Shown here piece after piece: positions 44,190 through 58,102 of a DNA stretch of 64,000 nt. The notes under the pieces were generated by a model that ran no database searches, was not told where the DNA came from, and was given only the letters and a program-made list of their open reading frames with translations. The translations under genes were made by a program, and so were the position numbers. Every line of letters begins with the position of its first letter. The first letter of the stretch is position 1. This DNA comes from Orobanche coerulescens (taxonomy: Eukaryota > Streptophyta > Magnoliopsida > Lamiales > Orobanchaceae): NCBI GenBank assembly GCA_033398695.1, contig JAWKAU010000044.1, forward strand, positions 682,001 to 746,000, read 5' to 3'.

Positions 44190-44739
44190 CTTGTGCCAGT
44201 AGGAGTAGGAGGCTGTTTAGAAGATTACGCCTTGACTCACAATATAATGCGCGATGACCACCGCTTCCCACACTTAAAACAATCAATGGGCGAAGTGCAA
44301 CGAGCTGACATGCCCGTATTTCCACAATTAAAACAAACTCTCGGCACTCCTCCACTAGGTGAGGAACCCAGCAGAAGATTGCACGAAGATTGAGGCCTAC
44401 GCGATCCACTGCCTCGGAAACTACCGAGAAAATTTCGGTTTCTTGAGATCGAAGCTGTAGGAACAGGGCCGACACCATCTCGTAAGCAAGTGCTCTATCC
44501 TGATATTCTCTCAGAGTAGTACACCCAAGGCCCACCATATACTTTCGGACCTCCGGTTTCATTCTAGCATCGAAATGGAGTATCTTGTCTATCTCATCCT
44601 TAACCCGATCTTGGACATACACTAACTGCTTGTTGTATGTCTTGATTGCCTCAGAAATAGGAACATCTTCGGGTTGAGCTCTGAAGAACTCACTGACTCT
44701 TGCTAACTGTACCGGCGCTGGACAATACTGAGCTTCCAT
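44146..44739 (-). pseudogene. Gyp-E gag, capsid end and knuckles
   Basis: The first 95 codons are good capsid sequence (AQYCPAPVQLARVSEFFRAQ, SEAIKTYNKQLVYVQ, HFDARMKPEVRKYMVG, EYQDRALAYEM). A frameshift near 44460 then breaks it, and the zinc-knuckle cysteines appear only in another frame. The upstream TAG at 44758-44760 replaces a Trp codon. Confidence 0.85.
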
Positions 44740-44757
44740 TAATTCTTTAAATTCTTC

Positions 44758-45223
44758 CTAAGTGACATCACGGTCCTTGGTCTTAACCGCTCGCCACCAG
44801 CCTGAAGCGTCATCAACTGTCAGATATTGAGCAATCGGGACTCTCTTGGCTTCAGGACAACCAATACCGTCAAAGATCTTCTCCAGCTCAACTAACCAAT
44901 GATCCCAGTTGTTCGCATCACCGGAACCATCGAATCTGGGAGGGTTCATTTTCATAACTTCTTGAAGCCATTGATCCTCAACCGTCCTGCCAGTATTAAT
45001 ATTCTGCACCACTTGTGCCGGTTGGTGCACTTGTGTTAGAACTTGTTGAAGAGCGTTAGGCACTTCGGCCTCAGAGCCTCCATCCGAACCTCCCGAAGGG
45101 ATCGGGTCCGACCTAGTCGCGAGCGAGATGCCGATTACAAGCGGACCTCTCGGACTCGGACACTACCACTGCGCCACGGCCTCGACCACGACCGCGTTGA
45201 CGGATAGCTCTACCTCTCGGCAT
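44758..45223 (-). pseudogene. Gyp-E gag N-terminus and capsid start
   Basis: Native start probably 45223 (MPRGRAIRQRGRGRGRG); a stop and frame change follow near 45110. From 45063 it reads LQQVLTQVHQPAQVVQ, WLQEVMKMNPPRFDGSG, NWDHWLVELEKIFDG and DASGWWRAV, the gag capsid start, up to the TAG at 44758. Confidence 0.85.
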
Positions 45224-45414
45224 CTTGAAGAATAAGAATGATTGACAAGGAAAGCGATTACAATAATAGATTGCACAATATTAAGGTAATTATTTCGAAG
45301 GAAAGAAACAACCAACATCCGAAGGGTCTTCGGCCACGAGCTGCACGGGGTGGTAGCATGCCAATGATATCGTAGACAACAAGTGACTCAATTTAATAGA
45401 CCCAAACAAGCTGA

Positions 45415-45446
45415 CCTAGGTATCCATAAACCTAGGCTCGATACCA
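45415..45446 (-). other. Gyp-E primer binding site (damaged) and flanking hairpin
   Basis: CCTAGGT (45415-45421) pairs perfectly with ACCTAGG (45430-45436), loop ATCCATAA. The primer site reads TGGTATCGAGCC on the minus strand, the tRNA-Met site with one base missing. Confidence 0.75.
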
Positions 45447-45450
45447 TATA

Positions 45451-47378
45451 CGTAACATCCCGTGATTTACAAGAATATTCTGGCCCGTAGATTCTTTTTG
45501 GAGAACCTACGAGGCTTAGACCCAAATAAAACACCTTAAATCGACAAACATAAGCGTTCATACATTGATAAAAAAACCAACTTCAACTTCAACATGACAT
45601 ACATCACAATACCAAACAACATATCATCCCGTGGGATCATAACCAATACAACCGTTCACAACTGGAATACAACAACATCATTAACCATTAGTAATGACAC
45701 GACATACAACACCGGACAGTACCCGCGCGAGTACAAAACCAAAACACGACTTTGACCATGACCATACGACCACCAACTCAAAATGATGCACGATATCAAT
45801 GATGCCCACCAAGCTCGTGTCCGTCCTGTGCTAGACCTCCCACTGGACTGCACTGAATACACAAAAGTATATCCACCCCAGAAGGGGTCAGCAAGAAGCC
45901 GGTGCAAGTACAATGATTCTAGAATATGTACAACAAGTGAATAATCAACAAAAACCACAGAAATCATAGTGCCATCACAGATATTCCGGAATACCACATC
46001 ACAGTCATCATCACAAAACAACCTCCCGAGCTATACTGGCCCTGTACCTCTCAAGCAAGATACACACTCCAGAGACACCTCGTCAGGCCCTCCCTGGTGT
46101 ATAGCCCAACCGAGTGATCCGTAGGGATACGCAGCCTACCGGACCCCAGGGGACCCTCACTGGTTTTACTCGGCTCACACACACTCGATCAACAATTGGC
46201 ACAAATTCCATTTTTACATATTCACACGAAGTACATTAAACACAATCAAAGTACTTGCCTCAATTTAAACAACACGAGAAACGGCGAACGGATGAATGTA
46301 TGGTCCGAACTTCCTTCAACGATTCGATCCTAACACATCGAAATACCGAATCAAAACACAACACCACGGAAATGGAAGGATTCCCTTCAAATTCTACTCT
46401 TAGGGACAAACTATCAAACACTACTAAGGCGGAGTCGTTCATACTCCAATCAATAGGTGGGAACTCAAACAAAATCCGTAGACTTCAAGAAAAACAAGGG
46501 ATTATGGTCTCACAATCATAATCTGACCCAATTCAAGGTTTAAAACGGACTAGAAGGACGAGATCTAAACAAAACCCTCAAAATTCCGAAAAACTAGGGA
46601 TTGAACAATCTTACCTTGATTTGGATGATACACTGGATGAAATCTTGTTAGATTGAGACTAGGAACTCGAAAATGTTGTTCGATGGTGGCGGTGAAAACC
46701 ACGTCTAACTACACTCCAAATCGCCCGGTAGCCGAAGGGAAGAGGAAGAGGTGAAAAATGACATTTCTAGAACTGCCCCCATATATATTGGGAGGTATTA
46801 GCGCACGCTATGACTACGGGCTTAGCATGCGCTAACGAGTGAGGCGGTGCCTTCTTGAAGAAAAGGCCGTCAAAACTTTACGCCGGACTCGGTGGCGTAT
46901 CTTTGAACTATCTGTTAGTGTGCGCTATCGATTGCTACTAGCGTGCGCTAACTCCATCTGATGGCGTGCGCTACCTGCAAGTACCTGCTGTCGAAGCGTT
47001 TACGCCCTCAGCGACACGACACCTAGCGCGCGCTATCCTACAAATAACGTGCGTGATACATCGAAATAGCGTCGCTAGTCCTTCCATAGCGTGCGCTAAC
47101 GCCCCCTTCGAGTCGAGAAAGTTCAGCATCCGGTAGACTGCACACTATTGCACAAGAGTAGCGTGCGCTACTCGAACCTGGTTAGCGTGCGCTAACTGCT
47201 ATTTTCCAAAATTAATTTCGCAAAGTCCGGCCAAAACGAGCACAATCCGAGAATCACAAAACTCAATAATTATCAGCCATGAACATACCAAGGTCAATCA
47301 TCAATACATACGGTCCAAATAACCACAATACCGCAAAATACATCTAAAACAACACTCATAAAATACAAGGGTATTACA
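45451..47378 (-). repeat. Gyp-E 5' LTR
   Basis: 1928 bp. Same structure as the 3' LTR with many small deletions. TATA region 46781-46788, palindrome array 46798-47195. Confidence 0.9.
46798..47195 (-). repeat. Palindromic box array, Gyp-E 5' LTR
   Basis: Homologous to 40024-40452; several boxes have lost one or two central bases (for example GCGTCGCTAG near 47070). Confidence 0.85.
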
Positions 47379-49625
47379 CGTTGGACCAACGCATGGTGGA
47401 AATATCTGTCCAGCGATCCAGCGCACACAACATAGATACCCAAGACGATCCTGTCGGACCAATATGAGGTGGACATACGACAACAATGCACAAATGCATA
47501 TTAACAACAATACACAAATGCATGACAACAACAATACACGAATGTATCACAACATGATCAATACAAAATGACAAAAATGATTAGAGTACTTTCCCCAAGT
47601 CCTTCGAGAGCGATCTTAATGTCAAAAACCATCACTGACGATTATCCTCCATATTCGACGGTCCAAAATGTCACGGACTGTAGATAATTCATATCTTCGT
47701 CTTTATCACAATGTATCTTCGATACCCAAATACCAATAACAAAAGTAAATCATATACATTATGATTTAAATTCCCAAAAACCGAAAACAACTTACAATCC
47801 CAAATCTCCTGTGTTCACAATTATAATCATTGTTATACGAATTATAAACGAATGAAATGGAAACCATTCATTAAATATTATAGACTGAGCAAGTAATAAC
47901 TTGCCTCGGTGCAGACTGACGATGATGTAGCCGCTACCAATCCCATTGCCTTCGTCTACGAACTCCTCGGCCCTGACCAAAGCAATTCACGAACATTCTC
48001 GAACACGACCGCAACACACTTTTCTAGTCGAAAATTATAACCAACCATCAATGATCACAACCTATCGAAGTAATCAATTATCACATTCGATAATAATCAA
48101 TTCGATATAACTAATTAATCAAACTCAACGGCTCAACAATATCTCGATTAAACACAAGTCCGAACATTCCAGCTCAAACAATTACGAATTCACAACCACA
48201 ATACGATTACGGATACGAATGTAAAGGAAATCATATTCGATGATCAATCACAATATTTCCGGATTCCAAATTGTTTATGATGATTCGTATTTCATCAAGA
48301 ACATACGAATTCTACCACTACAATCAGCATGACTTAACGATCATTCGATCTTCATATCTAAAAATACCGATAATTCAACATACGATCATCTTGCTATATT
48401 AAGTTCATCAAGAAGTTCTTCAAGAATACCAAGTGATTCGAAACCGTGATCATAATCATCAAAACAACATAATCCGATATCCTTTAACATGTAGATAATC
48501 ATCCAAGTCATATATTATCATATTCTTCAATATACACTCCTCATAACATTAAGAATCGTATCAACACCATTATAATCATTATCATATGAATCAAATACAG
48601 ATAACAAAACCAAAAATCCGAAATCAAGGTGTAGAGTTCAACAACATACCTCAAGAACATGAACAACACCATCAAACACATCAAGGATCAGCAATATCTT
48701 CATATCCAAGCCTCAAATCCATGTTTCAAGGCTTATATCCAAGATAGAAGAGGTTTATCTTCACTATCATACTCAGAGGGACGAAGTTTGGAGGAAGGAA
48801 TGGTTTTGTTCTCGTGAAGAAATGAAAAACCGAACTTCTATTTATAATCTGCACCGCTCATTACGTACGTTACCAATCAATATTAACGTACGTAATGCTC
48901 CCTTACGTACGCTACAGGTCCTTCATAGCATACGTAACATCATTCCAGAACTCACTGCCTTGTTTCGTTCGATCGCTTACGTACGTAATGCATAGGACAT
49001 AATGTACGTAATACACACGTTGACTTGCTACAGTACATATCCATTTAGCGTATGCAATGGGTAGTCCATAACGTACGTAATACACGACGATGACTCGCCC
49101 TCTCACGTTCTGCGCCGAAAGCTGCCGACCACGGGACCCACCTGTCGGCCATAGCCTGATCCTGTCTGATTCTCTTCATAACGTACGTTATGCATTCTAT
49201 GTAACGTATGTTATGTCTTTGTCTTAGCGTACGTAAGCTCTTATGCTTAACGTACGCTACGCTTGACAAGGTCCTCTCTGATCTGCCAACTATATCTTAC
49301 CTGATACTTTAATGAACGTAACGACCTAATATTAACGTACGTAACATTTGGGAATTAACGTACATAAGCTCATATGCTTAACGTACGTTATGGCTTCTAT
49401 ACTTGGCAATTTACCCTGATCTTGCTCGTCGTCTCAATATACCGAATACGTATACACAACACACTATATCCTCAAATGCAATTGTCGACCAAGTACGACA
49501 ATTACACCAGTACAGATGTCTCAGTCCTTCATTTCTTTTATCCATACTGTACAGATTCCACATTGTACAACATAGCTCGGATAAAATAATGTTAAACAAC
49601 AGTAGTAGAAATTCCGGATATTACA
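47379..49625 (-). repeat. LARD-B unit 3 3' LTR, part right of Gyp-E
   Basis: Begins with the duplicated CGTTG (47379-47383) and continues the LTR to GGATATTACA. Includes a palindrome array (48861-49391) next to a TATA box (48838-48846, minus strand TTATAAATAG). No genes seen. Confidence 0.88.
48861..49391 (-). repeat. Palindromic box array, LARD-B unit 3
   Basis: About sixteen boxes, mostly TTACGTACGTAA and AACGTACGTTA, with variants such as AGCGTACGTAA, over 530 bp. Confidence 0.88.
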
Positions 49626-52030
49626 TACTACACCACTTAAAATAAGTTTCATCCTCGAAACTTGCAATCCGTCATAAAAAAACAACCCGCTCAACCAAAA
49701 TATTCCGAAACCATCATGACAATGATCAATCATCAGCATTAACGAATAACCAAAATAGTATACTTACAAATACGCCAAGTCGATGATCTCTTGTGATACT
49801 ACCCCACTGTAAGGCCTAAATATGCTTACAATCACAATTCCATGAGTCTCAACGAAATATATCATCTTCGGATAAAATAATCTATCTGTGTCAAATCTTA
49901 TGCCTTTGATCGCACAATCAAGTCTAATTAGATAAAGCGAATAATACACGATACATCGTGAAACAAGCGCCACAAGAATGACACAAATCCGAAACATCGA
50001 CACTAAATTCGAATGCTGATACGATCATTAACAATGATCAACCTACAAATTAAGCGAGGATACCATGGTCATGATAAACTCGATATGACCAGCGAACGAA
50101 GAAAGATAATCGAGAATACCTTCACACAGTAAGCTCCAACACGATGAACGCAGAACCACAGAGATAGATATACGGACGAATAAAATTCTCAAAACGTTAC
50201 ACAGATCACATACAGTGGATCTCAAAGAAACACACCCGACTGTTGAACATACCCCTCGGCATACGAACAACCAGTCATAAGTAGCGAACATACCCAAACA
50301 TACATGGAGTGGGAATGACCAATCATTACCCAAAACAACCATCCGGGGGTCACCATCCCCAAATCCACACTCACAAAGGAATCATTCAAAAATCACTATG
50401 GTAAAATCGCGCTACTACCATACCAATGGAATCACATAGCACATGTCCCGATTTCACAAAACCCGACGTTCCAAAATTACATCCTGTACGTGAATCTACA
50501 ACACGCAACATATTCCTCTTATCTGATCAACCGACCGGTCATCTCTGGATAGCCAAACTACCATACTGAAGTTCGAATCTCTTTTCTTCGTACCATACTG
50601 ATGTATTATCCAGTTCGTGAGTCACACTCATAACTTCACCATGATATGCATTATGCACTAAATGCGTATGTATATCAATCATATTTTCAAAACCAGTTTA
50701 AAATCATATAGTCTTGTCAAGCAGACAGATTTTCGAAAGTCCTTTCAAGAATTTCAAAACTCAAAACATAAATTTTTGTAAGACCACGAAATCAATTTTC
50801 GAAAAATTAAATCGGCTTGCTTACGTCAAGTTCTCGATGACAATTCTTTTCGAATACCCACGATTAAATAAAATGAAATTATGCAAATGATTGCCCACAT
50901 CCATACCCCTGCATACCAGTTCAGCTCGTCACCAAATCCACTGACATTCCATCGGAAAACCACACGATAGAGTTCCAAAATATTAATGTATAGACTCCGA
51001 TAAAACTCCTTTTCCACATATGACTCGCAACGTCAACCATTAACCCATCCTGGATCACCTCAACTTATGCTATGATAAAATATTGGATAATCGAAAAATC
51101 AAACACATCGAAAGACTACCCGAGAAGTTTCATTTGAACAAATAAAATCAAAACCTCGAAAGGTAGTAATAAAATGCATAAACGATTAGTAAAGTGTTTT
51201 ACAAATCTCGGGAGTTTTAGAAGACAGAAAAGCCTTTTTGAAACATTAGGGTCTCAGCTCATATCCCGTTCCACATTAAAAGAAGTTTATAAAGTAGAAA
51301 ACCCCTTTTTGGACCCCAAGTCCTGAGTTATAAAACTATTTCAAAATCGATTGGGTCTCGGCCCAAAAATCATTTCCGGTAAAACATCCGTAAAAACATT
51401 CATTTTGAAAAGTATCATTTTCAAATCATCAAAAACAGTTTCATATATCTCAAAATGAACTAACATGATTACATGTTCTTCTCATCAATCCACGATCTTT
51501 CTCCCAAATGCACAACTCCGTACCAAAATTTAACCGACATATTGATTTCCAAAATCATAGCTTCTCAAGATCATCAATCCTGTCTCAACTCTGTCACCTC
51601 ATACTGTGATGCATAATATCTTTCTGAATCTCAAAGCATATCAACTTAGAATGGCAACAAATCTCAATGCAATTCAAAAATCCAAATACTTACAGATCGT
51701 AAAGCTGACGATTCCCCGTGATACTGGCACATGTCTCAACTCTAGAAAAATACTCGACACAGATATTTTCAAAACACACAATTTGCAAACTCAGCTCAAC
51801 TCGAGAACACAACACGGCTCTATCCGAAGAAACATGTTAATACCATTCGGAAAAGTTTACAACAACCCCAGTACCATACTGGTAAATCAATAACACGCAA
51901 GCCCGAGTGAACAACAAAAACACAGGGCTTTAATATTCGTCAATCGACAACTCGAATGACGTGATAAAAACACGACTCGACTCGACCCAACTGCCTAGGT
52001 TTTCTCAACTTAAGCTCCGATACCATATTC
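49626..52030 (-). mobile_element. LARD-B unit 3, non-coding internal domain
   Basis: 2.4 kb, collinear with 54-2570 but clearly more diverged. Hairpin near 49643-49662 (AAGTTTC with GAAACTT). Primer site 52014-52025 (minus TGGTATCGGAGC). No coding similarity in any frame. Confidence 0.85.
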
Positions 52031-54322
52031 TGTAACACCCCCAGAGCCATCCAGGAATATTACAGTGCCGTTGGCCCGAGACGGAACCCACAAGGCTAAA
52101 AGACATTTTCGCAAATATTTACAAACGCCCAAGAGGCTAACGACGGTACTATCTTTTAAAAACATTCGAAGATTTTATAAAATCTGTTAACCAAAACCGT
52201 CGTAACATCTCATTTGAAACTACAAGGCCCGAAACGCCAAAACTCAACAGTTTAAAAACATACGTTAAGCTATAAACACACGTACCGACAAAATAGTTTA
52301 GAAAACCATTTCCAAAGTAGCTTAAGTTGCCAAAAATCAAAAGGGCATTTAAGAAATACTCATACAGTGGAAAGGACAACAATTAAAAATACTCTAGCAG
52401 CGGAATACAACATATAATCACAAGACTCGATTCACAAACACAAGCCATAGCCAGTATCCTTCGGGAAGATCATCTCTTCATGACCACTACAAGCTCGATA
52501 TCCCAAGAACCTAAAAAGAAATCGCACGATGGGGTCAGCCATAATATCCAACAATTACAACAATCACATCACGTCAATAATTACATACCAATGAAATTAC
52601 TAAATAAGAATACGACCAATGTAATCTTACCGCTGTAACTTTACTTACTCGAATAATCCTCATCAAAATAACCATTATCATATTGATCATCTCATAATCT
52701 CGATTAACCAATAAAATCAAACATAACATCTGTATTGTTCCTTAAACAATACTCAAGATTCTCAAAATATCATCACTAACTCATGATACGGAAAAATACC
52801 AGCTCTGACCAATTCGATCCATCGGATAACATCAAATCCCAACACGATAATCGATCGTCCATTAAAAGATAAATACCAAAGGATATACGGAACATACCTC
52901 AAGATATGTAATGCCGCGACAATCATGTTAGTCTAATCCGAGATCGAATCAATACCACATACGGACATGGTCCTAACACAAGACCTACAAATGCATACTC
53001 ACATGACGACATCAATATGCCCACGATAACAACAACAATGTATACTTATGGAAATCCGATGATCCAGCGCATACAACATAGATCCCAAGATGATCCTGAA
53101 AGACCAACATGAGGTGGATAACCCATAATATACATATGCACAACAACAACACATGGTAATCCAACGATCCAGCGCACACAGCTATAGATTCCCATGATGA
53201 TCCCGTCGGACCAACACATGGTGGAAATACCTGTCCAGCGATCCAGCGCACACAACATAGATACCCAAGATGATCCCGTCGGACCAACACGAGGTGGACA
53301 TACGACAATAATGCACAAATTCATATTAACAACAATACACAAATGCATGACAACAACAATACACGAATGTATCACAACATGATCGACACAAAATGACAAA
53401 AATGATTAGAGTACTTGCCCCGAGTCCTTCGAGAGCGATCTCAATGTCAAAAACCATCACTGACGATTATCCTCCATATTCGACGGTCCTAAATGTCACG
53501 GACTGTAGATAATTCATATCTTCGTCTTTATCACAATGTATCTTCGATACCCAAGTATACCAATAACAAAAGTAAATCATATACATTATGATTTAAATTC
53601 CCAAAATCCAAAAACAACTTACAATCCCAAATGCTTTGTGTTCACAATTATAATCATTGCTATCGATTTATAAGCGAATTAAATGGAAATCATTCATTAA
53701 ATATTATAAGTGAGCAAGTAATAACGCCTCGATCTGGCACTGACGATGATGTAGCCGCTACCAATTCCATTGCCTTCGTCTACGAGCTCCTCGGTCCTGA
53801 CCAAAGCAATTCACGAACATTCCCGAACACGACCACAACACACTTTTCTAGTCAACGATTATAACCAACCATCAATGATCACAACCAATCGAAGTAATCA
53901 ATTATCACACATTCGATAATAATCAATTCCCAATATAACCAATTAATCAAACTCAACGGCTCAACAATATCTCGATTAAACACAAGTTCGAACATTCCAA
54001 CTCAAACAATAACGAATTCACAACCACAATACGATTACGGATACGAATGTAAAGGAAATCATATTCGATGATCAATCACAATATTTCCGGATTCCAAATT
54101 GTTTATCATGATTCGTATTTCATCAAGAACATACGAATTCTACCACTACAATCAGCATGACTTAACGAACATTCGATCTTCATATCTAAAAATACCGATA
54201 ATTCAACATACGATCGTCTTGCTATGTTAAATTCATCAAGAAGTTCTTCAAGAATACCACGTGATTCGAAACCGTGATCATAATCATCAAAACAACATAA
54301 TCCGATATCCTTTAACATGTAG
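52031..54322 (-). repeat. LARD-B unit 3 5' LTR, truncated
   Basis: TGTAACACCCCCAGAGCC onward, matching the 3' LTR up to TTTAACATGTAGAT, then replaced by unit 4. The missing part would contain the palindrome array and TATA box, so this LTR has no promoter in the window. Modules at about 53060-53300. Confidence 0.85.
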
Positions 54323-56892
54323 ATTGTAATATCCGTAATTTCTACTACTGTTGTTTAATGTTATTTTATCCGAGTTATGTTGTACAGCGTGGAATCTGTA
54401 TAGTATGGATAAAATAAATAAAGGACTGAGACAGCTGTATTTGTATAATCGTCGTACTTGGTCGACAATTGTATATGAGGATATCGTGCATCAGAGGTAT
54501 CGTATGAGAATATATTCGGAAGGAGTATGTGTATTCAGTATGTTGTATGTTCGTATCCAGTATGTCGAGACGGATAGGAACAGTTGGATTTCGGCCAAGT
54601 GCATAAGGCCATTACGTACGCTAAATTTAAGGACTTACGTACGCTAAAATGCTAAGTTTTACGTACGTTATGCATAAGGCATTACGTACGTAACCAGGGA
54701 AATCGGCAGAAACGAGCTGTGGTCGGCAGGTGGGGCCCGGTGTCGGCAGCTTTCGGCGCGGATGTGGATAGGCAAGTCAACCTCGAGCATTACGTACGCT
54801 ATGCAGGGTGTATTACGTACGTTAAACAAGTAAGTTACTGTAGCAAGTCAACGTACGTATTACGTATGTTATGGAGCAAGGGTTACGTAGGTAAGTTATT
54901 GAACGAAATGAGTCAGTGACCTCTGGACTATCATTACGTACGCTACCAAGGTTAGATAGCATACGTAAGAGGATGTTACATATGTTAACTTTGGTATGTT
55001 ACCTACGTAATGAATTGGAAGTTTATATAAGTGGACGCTCGTCATTTCATTTCTCTTCAGAATTTCATTTCGTTTTCGCCTTCAAACACTCAGAGATGGA
55101 GTTTTCAGTCCTTTTAAGTCGATTATGAGCTTGGAAACATGGGATTGGAGCTTGAGATATGAGGATATTGATGATTCTTGAAGAGTTTGATTGTGTTATT
55201 TATATTCTTGAGGTATGTGATGAACTCTACACCTTGATTTCGGATTTTTGGTATTGTTATCCATAATTGCTTCGTATGATGATGATTAAGGTGTTGTTGT
55301 TACGATTCTTGAGGTTATGTGAAGTGTATATTGAAGAATACGATGATACATGACTTGGATTACGAATTGGATGATTATCTACATGTTAAAGGATATCGAA
55401 TTATGTTGTTTTGATGGCTATGAACATGATTTTGAAGCACTTAGTATTCTTGAGGAACTTCTTGATGAATTTAACATAGCAATATGTTGAATTATCGGTA
55501 TCTTTAGATATGAAGATTGAATGTTCGTTGATTGTAGTGGTAGAATTCATATGTTCTTGATGAAATACGAATCATGATATCAATTTGGAATCCGGAAAGA
55601 TTGTGATTGATCACCGAATATGATTTCCTTTACATTCATATCCGTAATCGTATTTTGGTTATGAATTCATAATTGTTTGAGTTAGATTGTTCGGACTTGT
55701 GTTTAATCGAGATATTATGAAATCTTTGGGTTTGTTGATCGGTTATATTGATCGTTAATATCGATTATCGGATTTTGGTTCGTATTGTGGATATGAGTTC
55801 GTAATGGTTTGAGTTATACTATTTGGTTTTGTATGTGAGCGAAGTGTCGTTGAACCGTTGAGATCGATTGGTTGGTTATGTCGGTTATTGATTGTTATTG
55901 AACTTGTTGTTTATCGAATTATGGTAATAGGTTGAGATTATTGATCGGTGATTATAACCATATGTTGCGGTCGTGTTCGAGTATGTTCGTGAATTCCATT
56001 GGTCAGGGCCGAGGAGCTCGTAGACCAAGGCAATGTGATTGGTAGCGGCTTCGTCATTGTCGTATCGGTACCGAGGCAAGTTATTACTTGCTCAGTTTAT
56101 AATATTTAACGAATGGTTTTGATTTCATTAGTTTATAATGCATATAGCAATGATTATTATTGTCAATTACGGAGATTTGGGTGTATGTTGTTTTTGATTT
56201 TGGGAGTTAAATAATAATGTATATAATTTACTTGGCTAGTGGCATAATTAGGTATCGAGGATACATTGTGGTAAATACGAAGATACGAGTTATCTATAGT
56301 CAGTGAGTACGTTGGGATCGCGAGCATTGAGAATAATCATTGGTGATGATTTGACATCGAGATTGCTTAGAAGGACTCGGGGCAAGTATCATAATTTGAT
56401 TTTGGTTTGGTGTTGATGATGTTGATCATGCTTATTGTTATTCATGTTGTTGAACATGAGGTTGTCTTAGTGATTTGTCATAGTGTCGTTCGTGTTATTG
56501 ATTCATATGTTGTTCATGTTGATGAACATATTGATTTGCATATGTGTATGCATAATTGTATTGTTTATGTTGTGTTGATCCGATGGGATCGTGTGATCTA
56601 TGCTGAGGGCGCTGGATCAGATGTCCACCTCGTGTTGGTCAGCGGGATCATCTTGGGATCTATCTTTGAGGCGCCGGATCATTGGGCGGGTTTTCCACCA
56701 TGCGTTGGTCAGCCGGGATCATCATGGCGATCTGTCTTGAGGTATTTGGATCGTTGGATTACCATGTGTTGTGTTGATGGAATCATGTGGATTCGCATCA
56801 TTGATTTTATCATGTGTTGTTGTGCATATGTATATCGTTGGTTATCCACCTCGTATTGATCTAGTAGGATCATCTTGGGATCTATCTTTGAA
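54323..56892 (+). repeat. LARD-B unit 4 5' LTR, part left of TRG-2
   Basis: U3 with palindrome array 54612-55010, TATA box TTTATATAAG (55022-55031), then a likely leader and the modules (56600-56890) in sense orientation. The frame at 56407-56859 is the simple-sequence open frame also seen at 3681-4052 and is not called a gene. Confidence 0.88.
54612..55010 (+). repeat. Palindromic box array, LARD-B unit 4
   Basis: About thirteen boxes (TTACGTACGCTAA at 54612 and 54635, TTACGTACGTTA, TTACGTACGTAA and others), ending 12 bp before the TATA box. Confidence 0.88.
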
Positions 56893-58100
56893 TGTTGGAA
56901 TATTTATTCCACACATTATTTAATTTATGTTTTGATGATTAAAGTTGCTAAACAAACAAAACAACATTAAGGCGAAGCAAAGCGACAAAGCGACGAAGAT
57001 GCAAAAAGTTGCAATCTGGTGCTTTAGCGCCGCAAGTCATCACACGTTAGCGCACGCTAACGGGAAGTCAACGCATTCGGCCAAGTTTCGAAGTAAGCTG
57101 AAGTGAAGTCAGCTGTTGAGATGGCGCACGCTACACGTTATCATTAACGCACGCTATCGAAGTCTTGTTACCGTTGTGAAGGAATTCAAACACAGAATAA
57201 CGTATGCAATGAAGTTAGCATTAGCGCACGCTACAGAGTATGAATAGCGCACGCTAAGAAGTTTGAATCAAGTCAATCAGAACGTTGGGAAAAGGAGGTC
57301 AAAGTCAGCATATCAAACGGATACTTTGACAATCCATGCAACGGATATATTGTATTAGCGCACGCTACAATGTGTTATTAACGCACGCTAATACAAGAAG
57401 GTTACGTACGTAAGGCAGAAGGCATAACGTACGCTAAAGAAGAAATGAAGCTACTGGACTGAAACTGGTAACAGTCTAGCGCACGCTACAGGCACGCTAA
57501 GATATTAGCGTACGCTACCATAGGAAGGCTAGCGCACGCTAGCAAGTCAAAACAGCCAGCAACGGCTAGTTTATGGGAAATGCCTATAAATACCATCCCT
57601 ATGGTGTTGTTTGAGTATGACAAATCCAAGCAAACGAGACATACATCTGAGAATCATATACTTACATTGTTGTTGTAATATTTAGCGTATATTGTTAGTT
57701 TGAGTGTTTATACATTCAACATTATACACGAGAGGTAAAAGAAAAGATACGATTGGATTCGGTGTTATTAGGATCAAGGATCCGGCATTGTTAGAATCAC
57801 AATCGCTATCTTAGTAAGGTTTATCTAGTACCGATAGAAAGCTAGAGTGGTTGATTCCTTATCCAATAGAAAAGAAAAAATGGTTTTACTCGGACCGATA
57901 GAAGGCAGGCTTGTAGCAGTAATCCCTCGACCGATAGAAGAGAGGCGTAGAGGTTTTGATCTTAATCCTAAAGAAAAAGATACATCGAGAGAGGGCGTAG
58001 GCCGTTAATAGCGAACCTCTATAAATCTTTGTGTGATTTATTTCCGCAATTTATTTACGCTTACGCACAAGCGGCGCAAATATCCGATTTTATACCAACA
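56893..58100 (+). repeat. TRG-2 5' LTR
   Basis: 1208 bp. Palindrome array 57047-57541, TATA box TATAAATA (57585-57592), CCGATAGAA repeats about 57830-57980. Ends TACCAACA. Confidence 0.9.
57047..57541 (+). repeat. Palindromic box array, TRG-2 5' LTR
   Basis: About twelve boxes, mostly TTAGCGCACGCTAA and TTAACGCACGCTA, a few ACGTACG forms near 57395-57435; ends about 44 bp before the TATA box. Confidence 0.88.
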
Positions 58101-58102
58101 AT

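Larger units (their letters stand above)
38674..47378 (-). mobile_element. Gyp-E: complete, inactivated Ty3/Gypsy Tekay-type element
   Basis: 8.7 kb between CGTTG duplications. LTRs 38674-40635 (3') and 45451-47378 (5'). All coding domains are present in order on the minus strand (gag 45223 to chromodomain tail 40671), interrupted by in-frame stops at 44758, 43710 and 42684 and frameshifts near 44500, 41460 and 41100. The 5' LTR starts CGTAACATCC instead of TGTAACATCC and its primer site lacks one base. Confidence 0.94.
37493..54322 (-). mobile_element. LARD-B unit 3 with Gyp-E nested in its 3' LTR
   Basis: Minus-strand order: 5' LTR (54322-52031, cut), primer site (52025-52014), non-coding internal domain (52030-49626), 3' LTR (49625-37493, split by Gyp-E). 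The LTR without the insert is about 3.4 kb. The outer left flank is ACTTA next to the LINE tail. The right end is lost at 54322, where the inverted unit 4 begins. Confidence 0.85.

Noticed and set aside
54612..55010. CRISPR-like look of the short palindromic repeat arrays
   Set aside because: Boxes are 10-14 bp, irregularly spaced, degenerate, inside plant LTRs, and without cas genes.
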